DNA from: a virus
Direction: 5' to 3' (one strand)
Length of the DNA stretch: 23,934 nt
IMG/VR virus record: IMGVR_UViG_3300030012_000407
Coordinates: 1-23,934 of that record
Both the position numbers and the translations under genes were made by a program. Shown here piece after piece: positions 1-8,235 of this stretch (positions are counted from its first letter, which is position 1; every line of letters begins with the position of its first letter). The notes under the pieces were generated by a model. That model was given only the letters and a program-made list of their open reading frames with translations, was not told the DNA's origin and ran no database searches.

Positions 1-63
1 GGCTTTCATTTTTTATATGCAAAATTAAAGCTAAATCGTAGGGATATAGATTTACCAAACTAA
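1..63 (+). CDS. Possible C-terminal end of an upstream gene (partial)
   Basis: Frame 1 is open from the first base to a TAA at 61-63 and encodes 20 residues ending in RRDIDLPN. No start is present, so if it is a gene it begins outside the window. The stretch is too short for a family call and may be a chance open frame in AT-rich DNA. It is in frame with the open end of the last bases of the window if the two ends are joined, because the window length is divisible by three. Confidence 0.22.
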   Translation, partial: GFHFLYAKLKLNRRDIDLPN

Positions 64-84
64 AACCAGTTTAAGTTCAATAAA

Positions 85-558
85 ATGAGAGGGAGAAAAA
101 AAATACCAACAAAGGTTAAGGAGTTGAAAGGTACTCTCGCAAAGTCTCGGACAGTGGGAAACGAGATGGAGACTTCGGCAGTTGTCTCAATGCCTTCAGC
201 TCCCTCCTTTCTCAATCAACAAGGTGCAGACGAATGGAACTTAGTCACTAACGAACTAGCCAATATTAAGATGTTACACTTGACTGACTTATCAATCTTA
301 GCAGCGTACTGCAATGAGATAGGAATCTACAGAGAGATAGCTCAAGAGTTACAAGGCAACTTTACAGAACAGACCGTTGATAAAGATGGCCGATTGAGGT
401 CTAGTAAGATTGCACCTAAGTACAAGGTAATGCAAAACGCTTTACAGAACGCTATGAAAATTGCTACGCAATTTGGTTTCACTCCAAGCTCAAGAGCATC
501 CCTTAGTATGCCAGAACAAGATGAGGAAAGGACTGATGATTTTAATTTCTTTGACTGA
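85..558 (+). CDS. terS: Terminase small subunit, P27-like
   Basis: This 157-residue protein has the hallmarks of P27-family small terminases: a basic N-terminus starting MRGRKKIPT, a KELKGT motif near residue 12, and a helical centre with 'ADEWNLVTNEL' and 'LHLTDLSILAAYC'. The end has the typical 'FGFTPSSRASL' segment. Small terminases recognise the packaging site on phage DNA and pass it to the large subunit. The ATG follows an A-rich stretch (TTCAATAAA) with no Shine-Dalgarno. The stop overlaps the methyltransferase start by one base, so the usual terS-terL neighbourhood is interrupted by one gene. The family call is by recognition of conserved blocks and its position before terL. Confidence 0.88.
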   Translation: MRGRKKIPTKVKELKGTLAKSRTVGNEMETSAVVSMPSAPSFLNQQGADEWNLVTNELANIKMLHLTDLSILAAYCNEIGIYREIAQELQGNFTEQTVDKDGRLRSSKIAPKYKVMQNALQNAMKIATQFGFTPSSRASLSMPEQDEERTDDFNFFD

Positions 559-1325
559 TGGAAATAAATAAAATATATAATGAGAATTGTATTGATACAA
601 TGGCAAGGATGTCTGACAATTTTATTGATTTGACGGTTACATCTCCTCCTTATGATAATCTAAGAGATTATAATGGATATATTTTTGATTTTGAAAACAT
701 TGCTAAAGAACTTTATAGAGTTACAAAAGAAGGTGGTGTAGTTGTGTGGATTGTGGGAGATGCTACAATAAATGGAAGTGAATCTGGAACAAGTTTTAAA
801 CAAGCTTTATATTTTAAAGAATGTGGTTTTAATTTACACGATACAATGATTTGGCTAAAACCTAACGCAATGCCACAGATTAATAAATCAAGATATACTC
901 AATGTTTTGAATATATGTTTGTATTATCAAAAGGAAAGCCAACTAAAACAAATTTATTAAAAACTAGAACTAAATATGGAGGACAAATAATCTCTAGAGG
1001 AGATGGAAATAATCAAAATATAAATAAAAAAGGAAAAAATTTAGTTAGTATAAAAAAAATTAAACAAAATATTTTTAGTTATAATGTTGGATGCTCTAAT
1101 TATGGACATCCAGCTATTTTTCCAGAAAAGTTAGCTGCTGACCATATATATAGCTGGAGTAATGAAGGAGATTTAGTTTATGATTGTTTTATGGGAAGTG
1201 GTACAACTGCAAAGATGTCTCATATTCATAATAGAAATTGGATAGGTTCTGAATTGTCAAAAGAATATTTTAACATAGCTAATAAAAGAATCAAAGAACA
1301 TCAATCTCAACTAAGGCTAATATGA
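558..1325 (+). CDS. Beta-class amino-methyltransferase for DNA (m4C or m6A)
   Basis: A 255-residue S-adenosylmethionine-dependent DNA methyltransferase. Catalytic motif IV, TSPPYDNLRDY, lies at about 28-38. The AdoMet-binding motif I, DCFMGSGTTA, lies at 209-218 and is preceded by GHPAIFPEKL (motif X region) at 183-192. The order IV...X-I defines the beta class. SPPY, unlike DPPY, is more common in N4-cytosine enzymes, but N6-adenine activity cannot be excluded. The likely role is self-protection against host restriction; no partner endonuclease is seen. It sits between terS and terL with a 1-nt overlap upstream and an ATGA overlap downstream, yet is far more AT-rich than both (only 6 G/C in 1021-1080), which suggests recent acquisition. 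Confidence 0.9.
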   Translation: MEINKIYNENCIDTMARMSDNFIDLTVTSPPYDNLRDYNGYIFDFENIAKELYRVTKEGGVVVWIVGDATINGSESGTSFKQALYFKECGFNLHDTMIWLKPNAMPQINKSRYTQCFEYMFVLSKGKPTKTNLLKTRTKYGGQIISRGDGNNQNINKKGKNLVSIKKIKQNIFSYNVGCSNYGHPAIFPEKLAADHIYSWSNEGDLVYDCFMGSGTTAKMSHIHNRNWIGSELSKEYFNIANKRIKEHQSQLRLI

Positions 1326-2890
1326 AACTTAAAGAGGACAAGACTTTTTACTTTGATGACAAGGCAGCCGATAGAGTAGTCTACTTTATAGAGAATCACA
1401 TCAAGCATATCAAAGGAGAGTTAGGAGGTCAGCCATTTAAGTTAGAACCATTCCAGAAAACAATAGTAAGAGATTTATTTGGTTGGAAGTATAGAGATAG
1501 TGGTCTAAGAAGATTTAGAACTGCTTACATTTGTCTACCAAGAAAGAACGGAAAGTCTACTCTGATAAGTGCTATTGCTTTGTATATGTTACTAGCCGAC
1601 AACGAGCCTTCGGCTGAGTGTTACATTGCTGCTGGAGATAGACAACAAGCTGGAATTATATTTGACGTTGCTAGTGGAATGGTTAGAGCAGATAGTCAAC
1701 TAAACAAGAATCTCAAAGTATTTAAGAACTCTATTATCCACGAGAAAAGCAACTCAGCTTTCAAGGCTATTAGTTCTGAGGCTTCTAGTAAGTTTGGATA
1801 CAACGCTTCGTTTATTTGTATGGATGAATTTTTCGTTCAGAAAGATTCTAGTCTGTGGGATGCTTTGACTACATCGGTTGGTAGTAGGAGGCAACCTATG
1901 ACAATAGCAATTACAACTGCTGGATATAATAGAGAGTCTATATGCTACAAGACTGAGGAGTACGGTCGTAAGGTATCTGAGGGAATAATAAAAGACGATA
2001 GCTTCTACTACGTTAAGTACTTTTGTGATTTAGAAACTGATTGGACCACAGAGGAAGCATTGAGAATAGCTAATCCAGGAATAGAAACTGGTGTAGTTAA
2101 ATTAGACTATCTAAAAAGAGAACAAGAGAAAGCTATCAAGTTACCTAGCTACGAGAATACTTTTAGAATGTTACACCTCAACCAATGGATGTCATCAGCT
2201 AGTAAGTGGCTATCGGACCAACAATGGATGGAGTGTAATAAAGCTCCAATACACTTAGAAGATTATAAAGGGATGACGGCTTACGCTGGATTAGATTTAG
2301 CCAGTGTTAGGGATATTTCTGCGTTTGTTATAATCATTCCAGAAGATGATAGATTTACTGTAATACCTTATTTCTTTGCTCCTAAAGAAAATGCTTTTAT
2401 TCGTTCAAGACGAGACCAAGTAGATTATATAGCTTGGTCTAAGGAGAATCTAATCGAACTCACAGATGGCGATGTCACCGATTACAACTACATCAAGAAA
2501 AAAATTAAAGAGGTTGCTGAGGTTGTTAACATTAAGTCTATTGCCTACGATAGATGGAACTCTAGCCAATTGATAATAGATTTATCTGAGGATGGTTTAC
2601 CTTGTGAACCTTTCGGACAAGGATTTGCGTCAATGAGTGCACCTTCAAAAATGTTAGAGGCTTTAGTTTTAGGTAAACAAATTAATCACGCTGGGAATAA
2701 AGTACTACGTTGGATGTGTTCAAACTTAGCTATGAAAACTGATCCAGCGGGTAATATTAAAATGGATAAGAGTAAGTCAAGCGAAAAGATTGATGGAATG
2801 GTAGCTCTTGTTATGGCTCTAGGATGTTATATGAATGATGATTCTAGTGATACTTCTACTTATGATGATAGAGGTATAATGTGGATTTGA
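1322..2890 (+). CDS. terL: Terminase large subunit (Terminase_1 / HK97 type)
   Basis: This 522-residue packaging motor has both enzymatic halves. The ATPase has Walker A PRKNGKST at 73-80, Walker B SFICMDEF at 163-170 and the coupling motif ITTAGYN at 197-203. The C-terminal RNase H-like nuclease shows its acidic residues in YAGLDLAS (D325), AYDRW (D410) and KIDGMVAL (D491). The enzyme docks on the portal, pumps DNA into the prohead and cuts the concatemer. Length is normal for the family. The start overlaps the methyltransferase stop as ATGA, implying translational coupling. A promoter candidate lies immediately after its stop. Termini type (cos or headful) cannot be read from this protein by eye. 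Confidence 0.96.
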   Translation: MKLKEDKTFYFDDKAADRVVYFIENHIKHIKGELGGQPFKLEPFQKTIVRDLFGWKYRDSGLRRFRTAYICLPRKNGKSTLISAIALYMLLADNEPSAECYIAAGDRQQAGIIFDVASGMVRADSQLNKNLKVFKNSIIHEKSNSAFKAISSEASSKFGYNASFICMDEFFVQKDSSLWDALTTSVGSRRQPMTIAITTAGYNRESICYKTEEYGRKVSEGIIKDDSFYYVKYFCDLETDWTTEEALRIANPGIETGVVKLDYLKREQEKAIKLPSYENTFRMLHLNQWMSSASKWLSDQQWMECNKAPIHLEDYKGMTAYAGLDLASVRDISAFVIIIPEDDRFTVIPYFFAPKENAFIRSRRDQVDYIAWSKENLIELTDGDVTDYNYIKKKIKEVAEVVNIKSIAYDRWNSSQLIIDLSEDGLPCEPFGQGFASMSAPSKMLEALVLGKQINHAGNKVLRWMCSNLAMKTDPAGNIKMDKSKSSEKIDGMVALVMALGCYMNDDSSDTSTYDDRGIMWI

Positions 2891-2914
2891 CTTTTGCGAT
2901 TTCTCTTATCTTTG
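2886..2914 (+). promoter_or_regulatory. Bacteroidota-type promoter before the portal gene
   Basis: TTTG at 2886-2889, a 17-nt spacer, then TATCTTTG at 2907-2914, an exact match to the TAnnTTTG -7 element of Bacteroidota sigma factors. A flavobacterial -33 TTG with a spacer of 17-23 nt is established. Transcription would start near 2920, leaving a leader of about a dozen bases before the portal ATG. It falls in one of the few gene-free gaps of the left half, which supports function over chance. Confidence 0.6.
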
Positions 2915-2928
2915 TAATGTAATTACAA
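2912..2928. promoter_or_regulatory. 17-bp inverted repeat overlapping the -7 box (operator candidate)
   Basis: TTGTAAT-GTA-ATTACAA is a perfect 7-bp inverted repeat with a 3-nt centre. It starts inside the TATCTTTG box and covers the expected transcription start. It also contains the perfect 10-bp palindrome TGTAATTACA (2918-2927). The geometry fits a dimeric regulator that would block or reset RNA polymerase. AT-rich DNA produces palindromes by chance, so the overlap with the promoter is the main argument. Confidence 0.42.
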
Positions 2929-2932
2929 TTTT

Positions 2933-4132
2933 ATGGGACTATTTGACTTCCTACGTTCAGAAAAGCGTGGAGATAATTTTTTAAGAGCTGTGTTTGGTGG
3001 TTATGGTGCAGCCAACAAAACGGCAGTTAATAGAGATACATCTTTAACATTCAGCGCAGTCTTTGCGTGTGTTAGAGTTATCAGCGAATCAATAGCAAGT
3101 CTACCCATAAAAGTTTACAGAGTCGAGGAGGATGACGATAAGATTACTGACGTTAGCCATCCAATCTACCGACTCTTAGCTCGTAACCCAAACGAGTATA
3201 TGACACCATACACATTTCTAGATACTCTAATGACCAACTTATTACTAGAGGGAAATGCGTATTTTTATATAGAAAGAGATACATCGGCTAGACCAATCTC
3301 ACTTATTCCTATCAATCCAGAATATGTTAAAGTAATAAAGCACGAAGGACAAATATACTACGACATTAAAGACTATGAGATAGGAGTGATGAAAGAGGAT
3401 ATGCTACACTTTTTCAACTTATCATTTAATGGTTATGAGGGTATAAGCGTATTAAAAGCACAGAATACAACGATTGCAACTTCAATAGCTGCTAATGATA
3501 CTGCTAATAGTTATCTCGGAAACTCAGCTCAAGTAGGTGGAGTGATTAAGCATCCTGGCAAACTAAGTAAAGAGGCTGTTGCAAGATTAAAAAACTCTTG
3601 GAATCAAAACTATTCAGGTTCATTTGTATCTGGTAAGACTGCTATCCTTGAGGAGGGTATGACATTTGAGCAAACTAACATAGATGCAAATAAATATCAA
3701 CTTTTAGAAACTAGACGTTTTCAGATTGAGGAAGTGGCAAGAATTTTTAAAGTACCATTGTCGTTGATTGGTCACTTAGAGAAAGCTGCTAACTACTCAT
3801 CTATTGAGGCTTTGTCTATTGACTTTGTAAGATTTACTCTAATGCCTTATATGGTAATGGTAGAACAAGAGTTAAATAGAAAGTTATTCAGAGATAGAGA
3901 GTTCGGTTTGTTTACTGTAAAGCTAGATGCTAAGGCTTTACTTAGAGGAGATAGTTCGAGTCGTGCAAGTTATTATAGAGAAATGGCTAGTATCGGTGCT
4001 TTGTCTATTAATGAGATTAGACGAATGGAAGACTTAAATAGAGTTGGACCAGAGGGAGACCAGTTGTTTATGCCGTTGAATTTTGCTCCTGTTGGAGACG
4101 TAGAAGAAGAAGACAATGCCGATACCGACTAA
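2933..4132 (+). CDS. Portal protein, HK97 family
   Basis: A 399-residue protein with the classic HK97-family portal start (MGLFDFLRSEKR) followed by 'TSLTFSAVFACVRVISESIASLPIKVYR' spread over residues 36-63. Further family signatures are 'HPIYRLLARNPNEYMTPYTF' near 76-95, 'LLEGNAYFYIERD' near 103-115 and 'RFQIEEVARIFKVPLSLIG' near 262-280. The dodecameric portal forms the DNA channel at one head vertex and binds the terminase and connector. Its start follows the promoter and inverted repeat at 2886-2928. Its last 17 bases overlap the protease gene in another frame. The acidic tail (VEEEDNADTD) is common in portals. Very secure call. Confidence 0.96.
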   Translation: MGLFDFLRSEKRGDNFLRAVFGGYGAANKTAVNRDTSLTFSAVFACVRVISESIASLPIKVYRVEEDDDKITDVSHPIYRLLARNPNEYMTPYTFLDTLMTNLLLEGNAYFYIERDTSARPISLIPINPEYVKVIKHEGQIYYDIKDYEIGVMKEDMLHFFNLSFNGYEGISVLKAQNTTIATSIAANDTANSYLGNSAQVGGVIKHPGKLSKEAVARLKNSWNQNYSGSFVSGKTAILEEGMTFEQTNIDANKYQLLETRRFQIEEVARIFKVPLSLIGHLEKAANYSSIEALSIDFVRFTLMPYMVMVEQELNRKLFRDREFGLFTVKLDAKALLRGDSSSRASYYREMASIGALSINEIRRMEDLNRVGPEGDQLFMPLNFAPVGDVEEEDNADTD

Positions 4133-5996
4133 AGAACAAAACGAAACTAATGAGGAATTCATCGAAAGATGTATGTCCGATGAGTTTATGAAAGAGTATG
4201 ACGACAACGACCAACGTCTAGCCGTTTGTTATGCTCAACTAGAAGATGATGAGGAAAGACAAACAAACTTTCCTAACAAGGGAGACGATAAAAAGATAAG
4301 TCTAAGAAATAGTGAAGAACCACAATTTGATTTTGACTTTGCTAAAACTATTAAAGAACAGACACCAGAGATTTGGAAAGCTGGAGGCAACATAAGAGGT
4401 AATGAGGCTTTTATGTTATGGGAAAGAGCTAGAGATGGTCAAGATACTGAGGCTATCAGAGAATGGATAAAAGAGAGAGAGTCTTGGATAAAAAGACACT
4501 TTGAAGATGGTAAACAATTTAAGGGTGATACAGAGCCAAACCTTTCTAATGTAGGTGGTGTAGTTGCTCAAATAAAGTGGGGTACGATTGGAACACTAGG
4601 AGAACAAGGAATGAAAGATGTAATTTTAGAACTAACTAAAAAGCTAGAGGGCAAGAAAGAAGAAAACCAAGTTAGTGCTAAAGTAAAAAAAGGGTTAGAG
4701 AACAAAGTTGAAAAACATAACGAAGAAATAAAAGAGCTGGATTTAGCTTGGAATGGTCGTACTACTTACGCTGAACTTGTAAAAGTATTTGAGAGAGGTG
4801 TAGGAGCTTACAATACCAATCCTGGCTCTGTAAGACCAAACGTATCAAGTCCAGAACAATGGGCGATGGCTAGAGTCAATTCGTTTTTATTTGCTCTTAA
4901 AAAAGGTAGATTTCAAGGTGGTAAACACGATACAGACTTACTACCAGACAATCATCCAGTAAAAAAAGAAATGGAAGAAAATAATAGATTTATGAAAAAG
5001 CACGATTTAAGACACATCCAAAAGATTGAGGAAACTGAAGACTCAATAATTATTACTTATGAAAAAATTATGGATGATATGGAAGATAATGGCTATAAAA
5101 AGGATGAGAAAAGAGGTAAAGTTGGTACAATGATTACTGATGGTATTGAGCTACCTTTATACGACACTAAAGAAGAAGCTGAAGCTGAAGCTGAAAAACT
5201 TGGAGGAAGTGGACACCACGAGCATACAATGGACGGAGAAGTTTATTATATGCCATTTGAAAATCACGAACAAGCAAAAGAAGTGATGGGTAAAATGAAT
5301 ATGAATGAACACACTCCATATCACGATGAAGAAGAAAAGTCTGAGATAAGAAGTAATCCTAACGCTGAGGTAAGAACTTTTGACGTACAAGACTTAGAGC
5401 TTAGAATGGACGGAGACAAACCAACCGTTGTAGGCTATGGTGCTGTCTTTAACTCAATGTCTAATGACTTAGGTGGATTTAGAGAGTTTATTGCTCCTAA
5501 TGCTTTTGAGGGTCGATTAGAGGATGACGTTAGATTTTTGGTTAACCACGATGCAAACTTAGTTTTAGCTAGAACAACTAACGGTACGCTAAGACTATCT
5601 GTTGATGAGAAGGGATTGAGATATGAGGCTGATATGCCAAACACATCAACTGCTAGAGATTTAATGGAACTACTAAAGAATGGTACTATTAGTCAGTCTA
5701 GCTTTGCGTTTACTGTTGAAGAAGATAGTTGGGAGGTAAAAGACGGAATGAATATAAGAACTATTGACAAGGTATCTCAACTTTACGATGTAAGCTCAGT
5801 CACATATCCAGCATATAATTCTGCTAGTAGTTCTGTAGCATTACGTTCTATGAAAGAATGGCAAGAAAAAGAAGAAGCTAAAAAACTAGAAGAAAGTTTA
5901 GAGGCTGAAAAATTAGAGGGTATAAAAGAAGAAGAAGATTTAAAGAAACGCTCCCTCAATGAAATGCGTTTAAAAATCTTAAAAAATAAATATTAA
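4116..5996 (+). CDS. Multidomain prohead protease (HK97 protease at the C-terminus)
   Basis: A 626-residue protein, about three times the size of HK97 gp4. The U35-type protease occupies about 415-580: VVGYGAVFN (438-446), the NHD histidine near 478, and ISQSSFAF near 525-532 with the nucleophile serine. Ahead of it lie at least four blocks of non-protease sequence: EEFIERCMSDEFMKEY with QRLAVCYAQ (about 13-41); a segment with AGGNIRGNEAF and VAQIKWGTIG (about 75-175); a segment with VSSPEQWAMARVNSF (about 207-285); and a segment with GGSGHHEHTMDGEVYYMPF (about 345-392). The tail after 580 is a charged coiled coil. I recognise these N-terminal blocks as recurring in phage head proteins but know no function. 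It would cleave the capsid delta domain and itself. Confidence 0.92.
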   Translation: MPIPTKEQNETNEEFIERCMSDEFMKEYDDNDQRLAVCYAQLEDDEERQTNFPNKGDDKKISLRNSEEPQFDFDFAKTIKEQTPEIWKAGGNIRGNEAFMLWERARDGQDTEAIREWIKERESWIKRHFEDGKQFKGDTEPNLSNVGGVVAQIKWGTIGTLGEQGMKDVILELTKKLEGKKEENQVSAKVKKGLENKVEKHNEEIKELDLAWNGRTTYAELVKVFERGVGAYNTNPGSVRPNVSSPEQWAMARVNSFLFALKKGRFQGGKHDTDLLPDNHPVKKEMEENNRFMKKHDLRHIQKIEETEDSIIITYEKIMDDMEDNGYKKDEKRGKVGTMITDGIELPLYDTKEEAEAEAEKLGGSGHHEHTMDGEVYYMPFENHEQAKEVMGKMNMNEHTPYHDEEEKSEIRSNPNAEVRTFDVQDLELRMDGDKPTVVGYGAVFNSMSNDLGGFREFIAPNAFEGRLEDDVRFLVNHDANLVLARTTNGTLRLSVDEKGLRYEADMPNTSTARDLMELLKNGTISQSSFAFTVEEDSWEVKDGMNIRTIDKVSQLYDVSSVTYPAYNSASSSVALRSMKEWQEKEEAKKLEESLEAEKLEGIKEEEDLKKRSLNEMRLKILKNKY

Positions 5997-6013
5997 TATT
6001 AATTTTCTATAAA

Positions 6014-7222
6014 ATGAAAACATCAAAACTTTATAAAGAAGAAAGAGCTGAGGTTATCGAAAAAATGGAAGGACTTGTAGCATCTGCTGAAGGTCGTGAT
6101 ATGACATCTGATGAGCAAGTTAGCTTTGATTCTTTGAATGAAAAAGTAGAGGAGTTAAATAAGATGGCAGTACGTGCTGAGTCTTTTGAAAAACTTCAAG
6201 CTACTAAAGCTGTTAAAGAAGTAACAGAAAACACTCCAAAAGAAGTTAGAGAGTATTCTTTCCAAGATGCTATGAATCAAGCGGCTACTGGTCGTTTAGA
6301 AGGTCTTGTAAAAGAGATGGATGCTGAGGCACGTTTAGAGGCTCGTTATACTGGTCAATCATTTAAGGGTATAGGTATACCATCTTCAGTATTGACAAGG
6401 GCTGCTGTTGCTACAGCTCCAGGTGCATCTTCTCAGACTATGGCTTGGACAGACCAATTAGAAGCAAACTTAGTTTTAGCTTCTGCTGGTGCTAATTTTT
6501 ACTCTGGAGTTGCAAATATGAAATTTCCAGTATTTAGCTCAATCAATTCTGGTTTCGTTGCTGAGACTGGTGGCTCTGCTCCAGCAGCAAACGGAACAGC
6601 TACAAGCGTAACATTAGAGCCAAAGAAACTTATCTCTATTGTTAATGTATCTGCTGAGGCTATTGCTCAAAACGCTTCTATTGAGGCTGCTTTGCAAAGA
6701 AATATGGCTCAGTCTGTAGCTTCTACATTAGAGGCTGCTTTATTAGGAACTGCTGATGTAACTAATGCTCCAGCTTCTATATTTGCTGATGCTGGTGCTG
6801 GTTCAACTTCTGCAATAAGTGCAACGTCTGTATTTGATATGGAAAGAGCTGTTTTAAATGCTGGTGTCCAAGTTGAAGGAGCTAGATTAGCTTACCTTAT
6901 GGACTTGAATGCTTATGCTGCTGCTAAAGCTGCTGTACAAGTTACGGGAGTTAGTGCTTTATATGACACGGCTGATAAGACAATGAATGGTTACTTTGCT
7001 TTCCAATCTACAAATGTTGGTAATGGTGGTACTGCTGGTAAAGACCACGCTTTATTTGGAGATTTCTCTAAGGTACACATCGCTCAATTTGGCGGATTAG
7101 ATGTTATCTATGATATTTATACGAATGCTGGAACAGGTGAGCCACGTTATATATTGACTTCATTAGTTGATGGTGATGCTGTTCAGAATGATGCTGCTTT
7201 CGCTACATTGATTGAAGCATAA
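6014..7222 (+). CDS. Major capsid protein, HK97 fold
   Basis: A 402-residue protein, close to HK97 gp5 in length. Residues 1 to about 100 form a charged helical delta domain acting as an internal scaffold (MKTSKLYKEERAEVIEKMEG at the start, EKVEELNKMAVRAESFEKL near 43-61), expected to be removed by the upstream protease. The body has 'LASAGANFYSGVANMKFPVFSS', a glycine/alanine-rich P-domain region, and 'AYLMDLNAYAAAKAAV' typical of this fold. The gene uses an A-rich start context (CTATAAAATG). It is followed by a hairpin with a T-tract at 7238-7274, so its transcripts are probably made in excess of downstream ones. Confidence 0.96.
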   Translation: MKTSKLYKEERAEVIEKMEGLVASAEGRDMTSDEQVSFDSLNEKVEELNKMAVRAESFEKLQATKAVKEVTENTPKEVREYSFQDAMNQAATGRLEGLVKEMDAEARLEARYTGQSFKGIGIPSSVLTRAAVATAPGASSQTMAWTDQLEANLVLASAGANFYSGVANMKFPVFSSINSGFVAETGGSAPAANGTATSVTLEPKKLISIVNVSAEAIAQNASIEAALQRNMAQSVASTLEAALLGTADVTNAPASIFADAGAGSTSAISATSVFDMERAVLNAGVQVEGARLAYLMDLNAYAAAKAAVQVTGVSALYDTADKTMNGYFAFQSTNVGNGGTAGKDHALFGDFSKVHIAQFGGLDVIYDIYTNAGTGEPRYILTSLVDGDAVQNDAAFATLIEA

Positions 7223-7237
7223 TTTGTTTATTTTAAC

Positions 7238-7274
7238 GGAGGGAGTGGAAACACTCTCTCCATTAATTTTTTTT
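7238..7274 (+). terminator. Rho-independent terminator/attenuator after the capsid gene
   Basis: GGAGGGAGTG, loop GAAA, CACTCTCTCC: a 10-bp stem with one G-U pair closed by a GNRA tetraloop, followed after five bases by eight T residues (7267-7274). It lies between the capsid stop and the connector ATG at 7277. Because tail genes follow on the same strand without an evident new promoter, it is more likely a partial terminator or mRNA-stabilising 3' end than a full stop. Confidence 0.78.
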
Positions 7275-7276
7275 AA

Positions 7277-7900
7277 ATGGAATACTACAACTTTAACACA
7301 TTAAGAGGCACTAACTATGTACCTTATGGTAAGTTAGTTTTAAAGACTGCTCCAACAACTACTGTTATAACACTAGCTGAGGCTAAAGCATTTTTAAGAA
7401 TAGACTCAGATTATGATGATGATGATAGCTATATTACGTCTTTAATTAATGTTGCTACTGGTGTGGTTGAAGAATTTACTAGACGTAGATTAGTCACTCA
7501 AACATTTAATATTTTTTATGATGAGTTTCCTCCCTATATTGATTTACAAGTTGGAGAGGTTGCTAGTGTTACACACGTCAAGTATTACGATACCAACAAT
7601 TCATTACAAACCTTAGCTGCATCAAATTACGATGTAGATACAAAGATAAGACCTGGTAGAATATATGAGTCAGAAAACGGAGACTTTCCCGATACTTTTG
7701 AAAGACCAAACGCTGTTGAAGTTGAGTTTGTAGTTGGTAGTGCTGCTAGTGACGTACCAGCTCCAATAGTACAAGCTGTTTATATTATCGTTGGTCGTTA
7801 CTATGAGAATAGACAAGACGTTGTAACTGGAACTATTGCAAGTGAATTACCATTAATGGTAGACCACTTATTAACTCCTTATAGATTGCTAGAACTATGA
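7277..7900 (+). CDS. Head-tail connector protein, gp6-like
   Basis: 207 residues with the family block ITLAEAKAFLRIDSDYDDDD near 31-50, then 'YITSLINVATGVVEEFTRRRL' and a C-terminal helical 'PAPIVQAVYIIVGRYYENR'. These are typical of the HK97 gp6-like connector family, which forms a ring under the portal. Position directly after the capsid gene and before the head-closure gene agrees. The ATG lies three bases after the T-tract of the capsid terminator, so the leader of this gene is the terminator itself. It overlaps the next gene by four bases. Confidence 0.85.
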   Translation: MEYYNFNTLRGTNYVPYGKLVLKTAPTTTVITLAEAKAFLRIDSDYDDDDSYITSLINVATGVVEEFTRRRLVTQTFNIFYDEFPPYIDLQVGEVASVTHVKYYDTNNSLQTLAASNYDVDTKIRPGRIYESENGDFPDTFERPNAVEVEFVVGSAASDVPAPIVQAVYIIVGRYYENRQDVVTGTIASELPLMVDHLLTPYRLLEL

Positions 7901-8235
7901 TAATAGGCAAACTAGATAGAAAGTTAAAACTATACAAAAGGACTTTTAATAACGACCTTTATGGAGAGAGAAGTGTAAATGTTCAAACTTTTGTAACTAT
8001 CTATGGTAGCTTTGATTTTAAAAGTGGCGAAACTAAATATGATGCTGATGCTTTAATCAACAAACAAATGATAGAATGTCTAGTAAGATATAGAACAGAC
8101 ATAGGAGTAAGTCCACAATATGCTTTAACTTTTGGTACAACGGTGTATTCAATAAAAAGCATAAAAGAGGTTGGAAGAAAAGATAAATTAATACTTACAT
8201 TGGTGGAAACTGATGCTCAAGATTTAACGGTATAA
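7897..8235 (+). CDS. Head-closure / head-tail joining protein
   Basis: A 112-residue beta-rich protein starting MIIGKLDRKLKLYKRT, with a 'YGERSVNVQTFVTIYGSFDFKSG' segment that matches the small head-tail joining family (SPP1 gp16 type). Such proteins plug the DNA channel after packaging and form the surface the tail attaches to. It overlaps the connector gene by ATGA and shares one base with the gp10-like gene downstream. The call depends on fold-level resemblance and on the standard connector, closure, gp10, terminator order. Confidence 0.78.
   Translation: MIIGKLDRKLKLYKRTFNNDLYGERSVNVQTFVTIYGSFDFKSGETKYDADALINKQMIECLVRYRTDIGVSPQYALTFGTTVYSIKSIKEVGRKDKLILTLVETDAQDLTV

Noticed and set aside
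5171-5200. GCTGAA short tandem repeats
   Set aside because: Simple codon repetition encoding an EAEAEAE helix; no sign of regulatory use.
5157-5390. Minus-strand open frame of 77 codons inside the protease gene
   Set aside because: Phe/Ser-rich antisense shadow of a Lys/Glu-rich coding region; no family and no minus-strand genes elsewhere.
5989-6000. 12-bp palindrome AATATTAATATT between protease and capsid genes
   Set aside because: Pure A/T palindrome in A/T-rich spacer without promoter or T-tract; probably chance.
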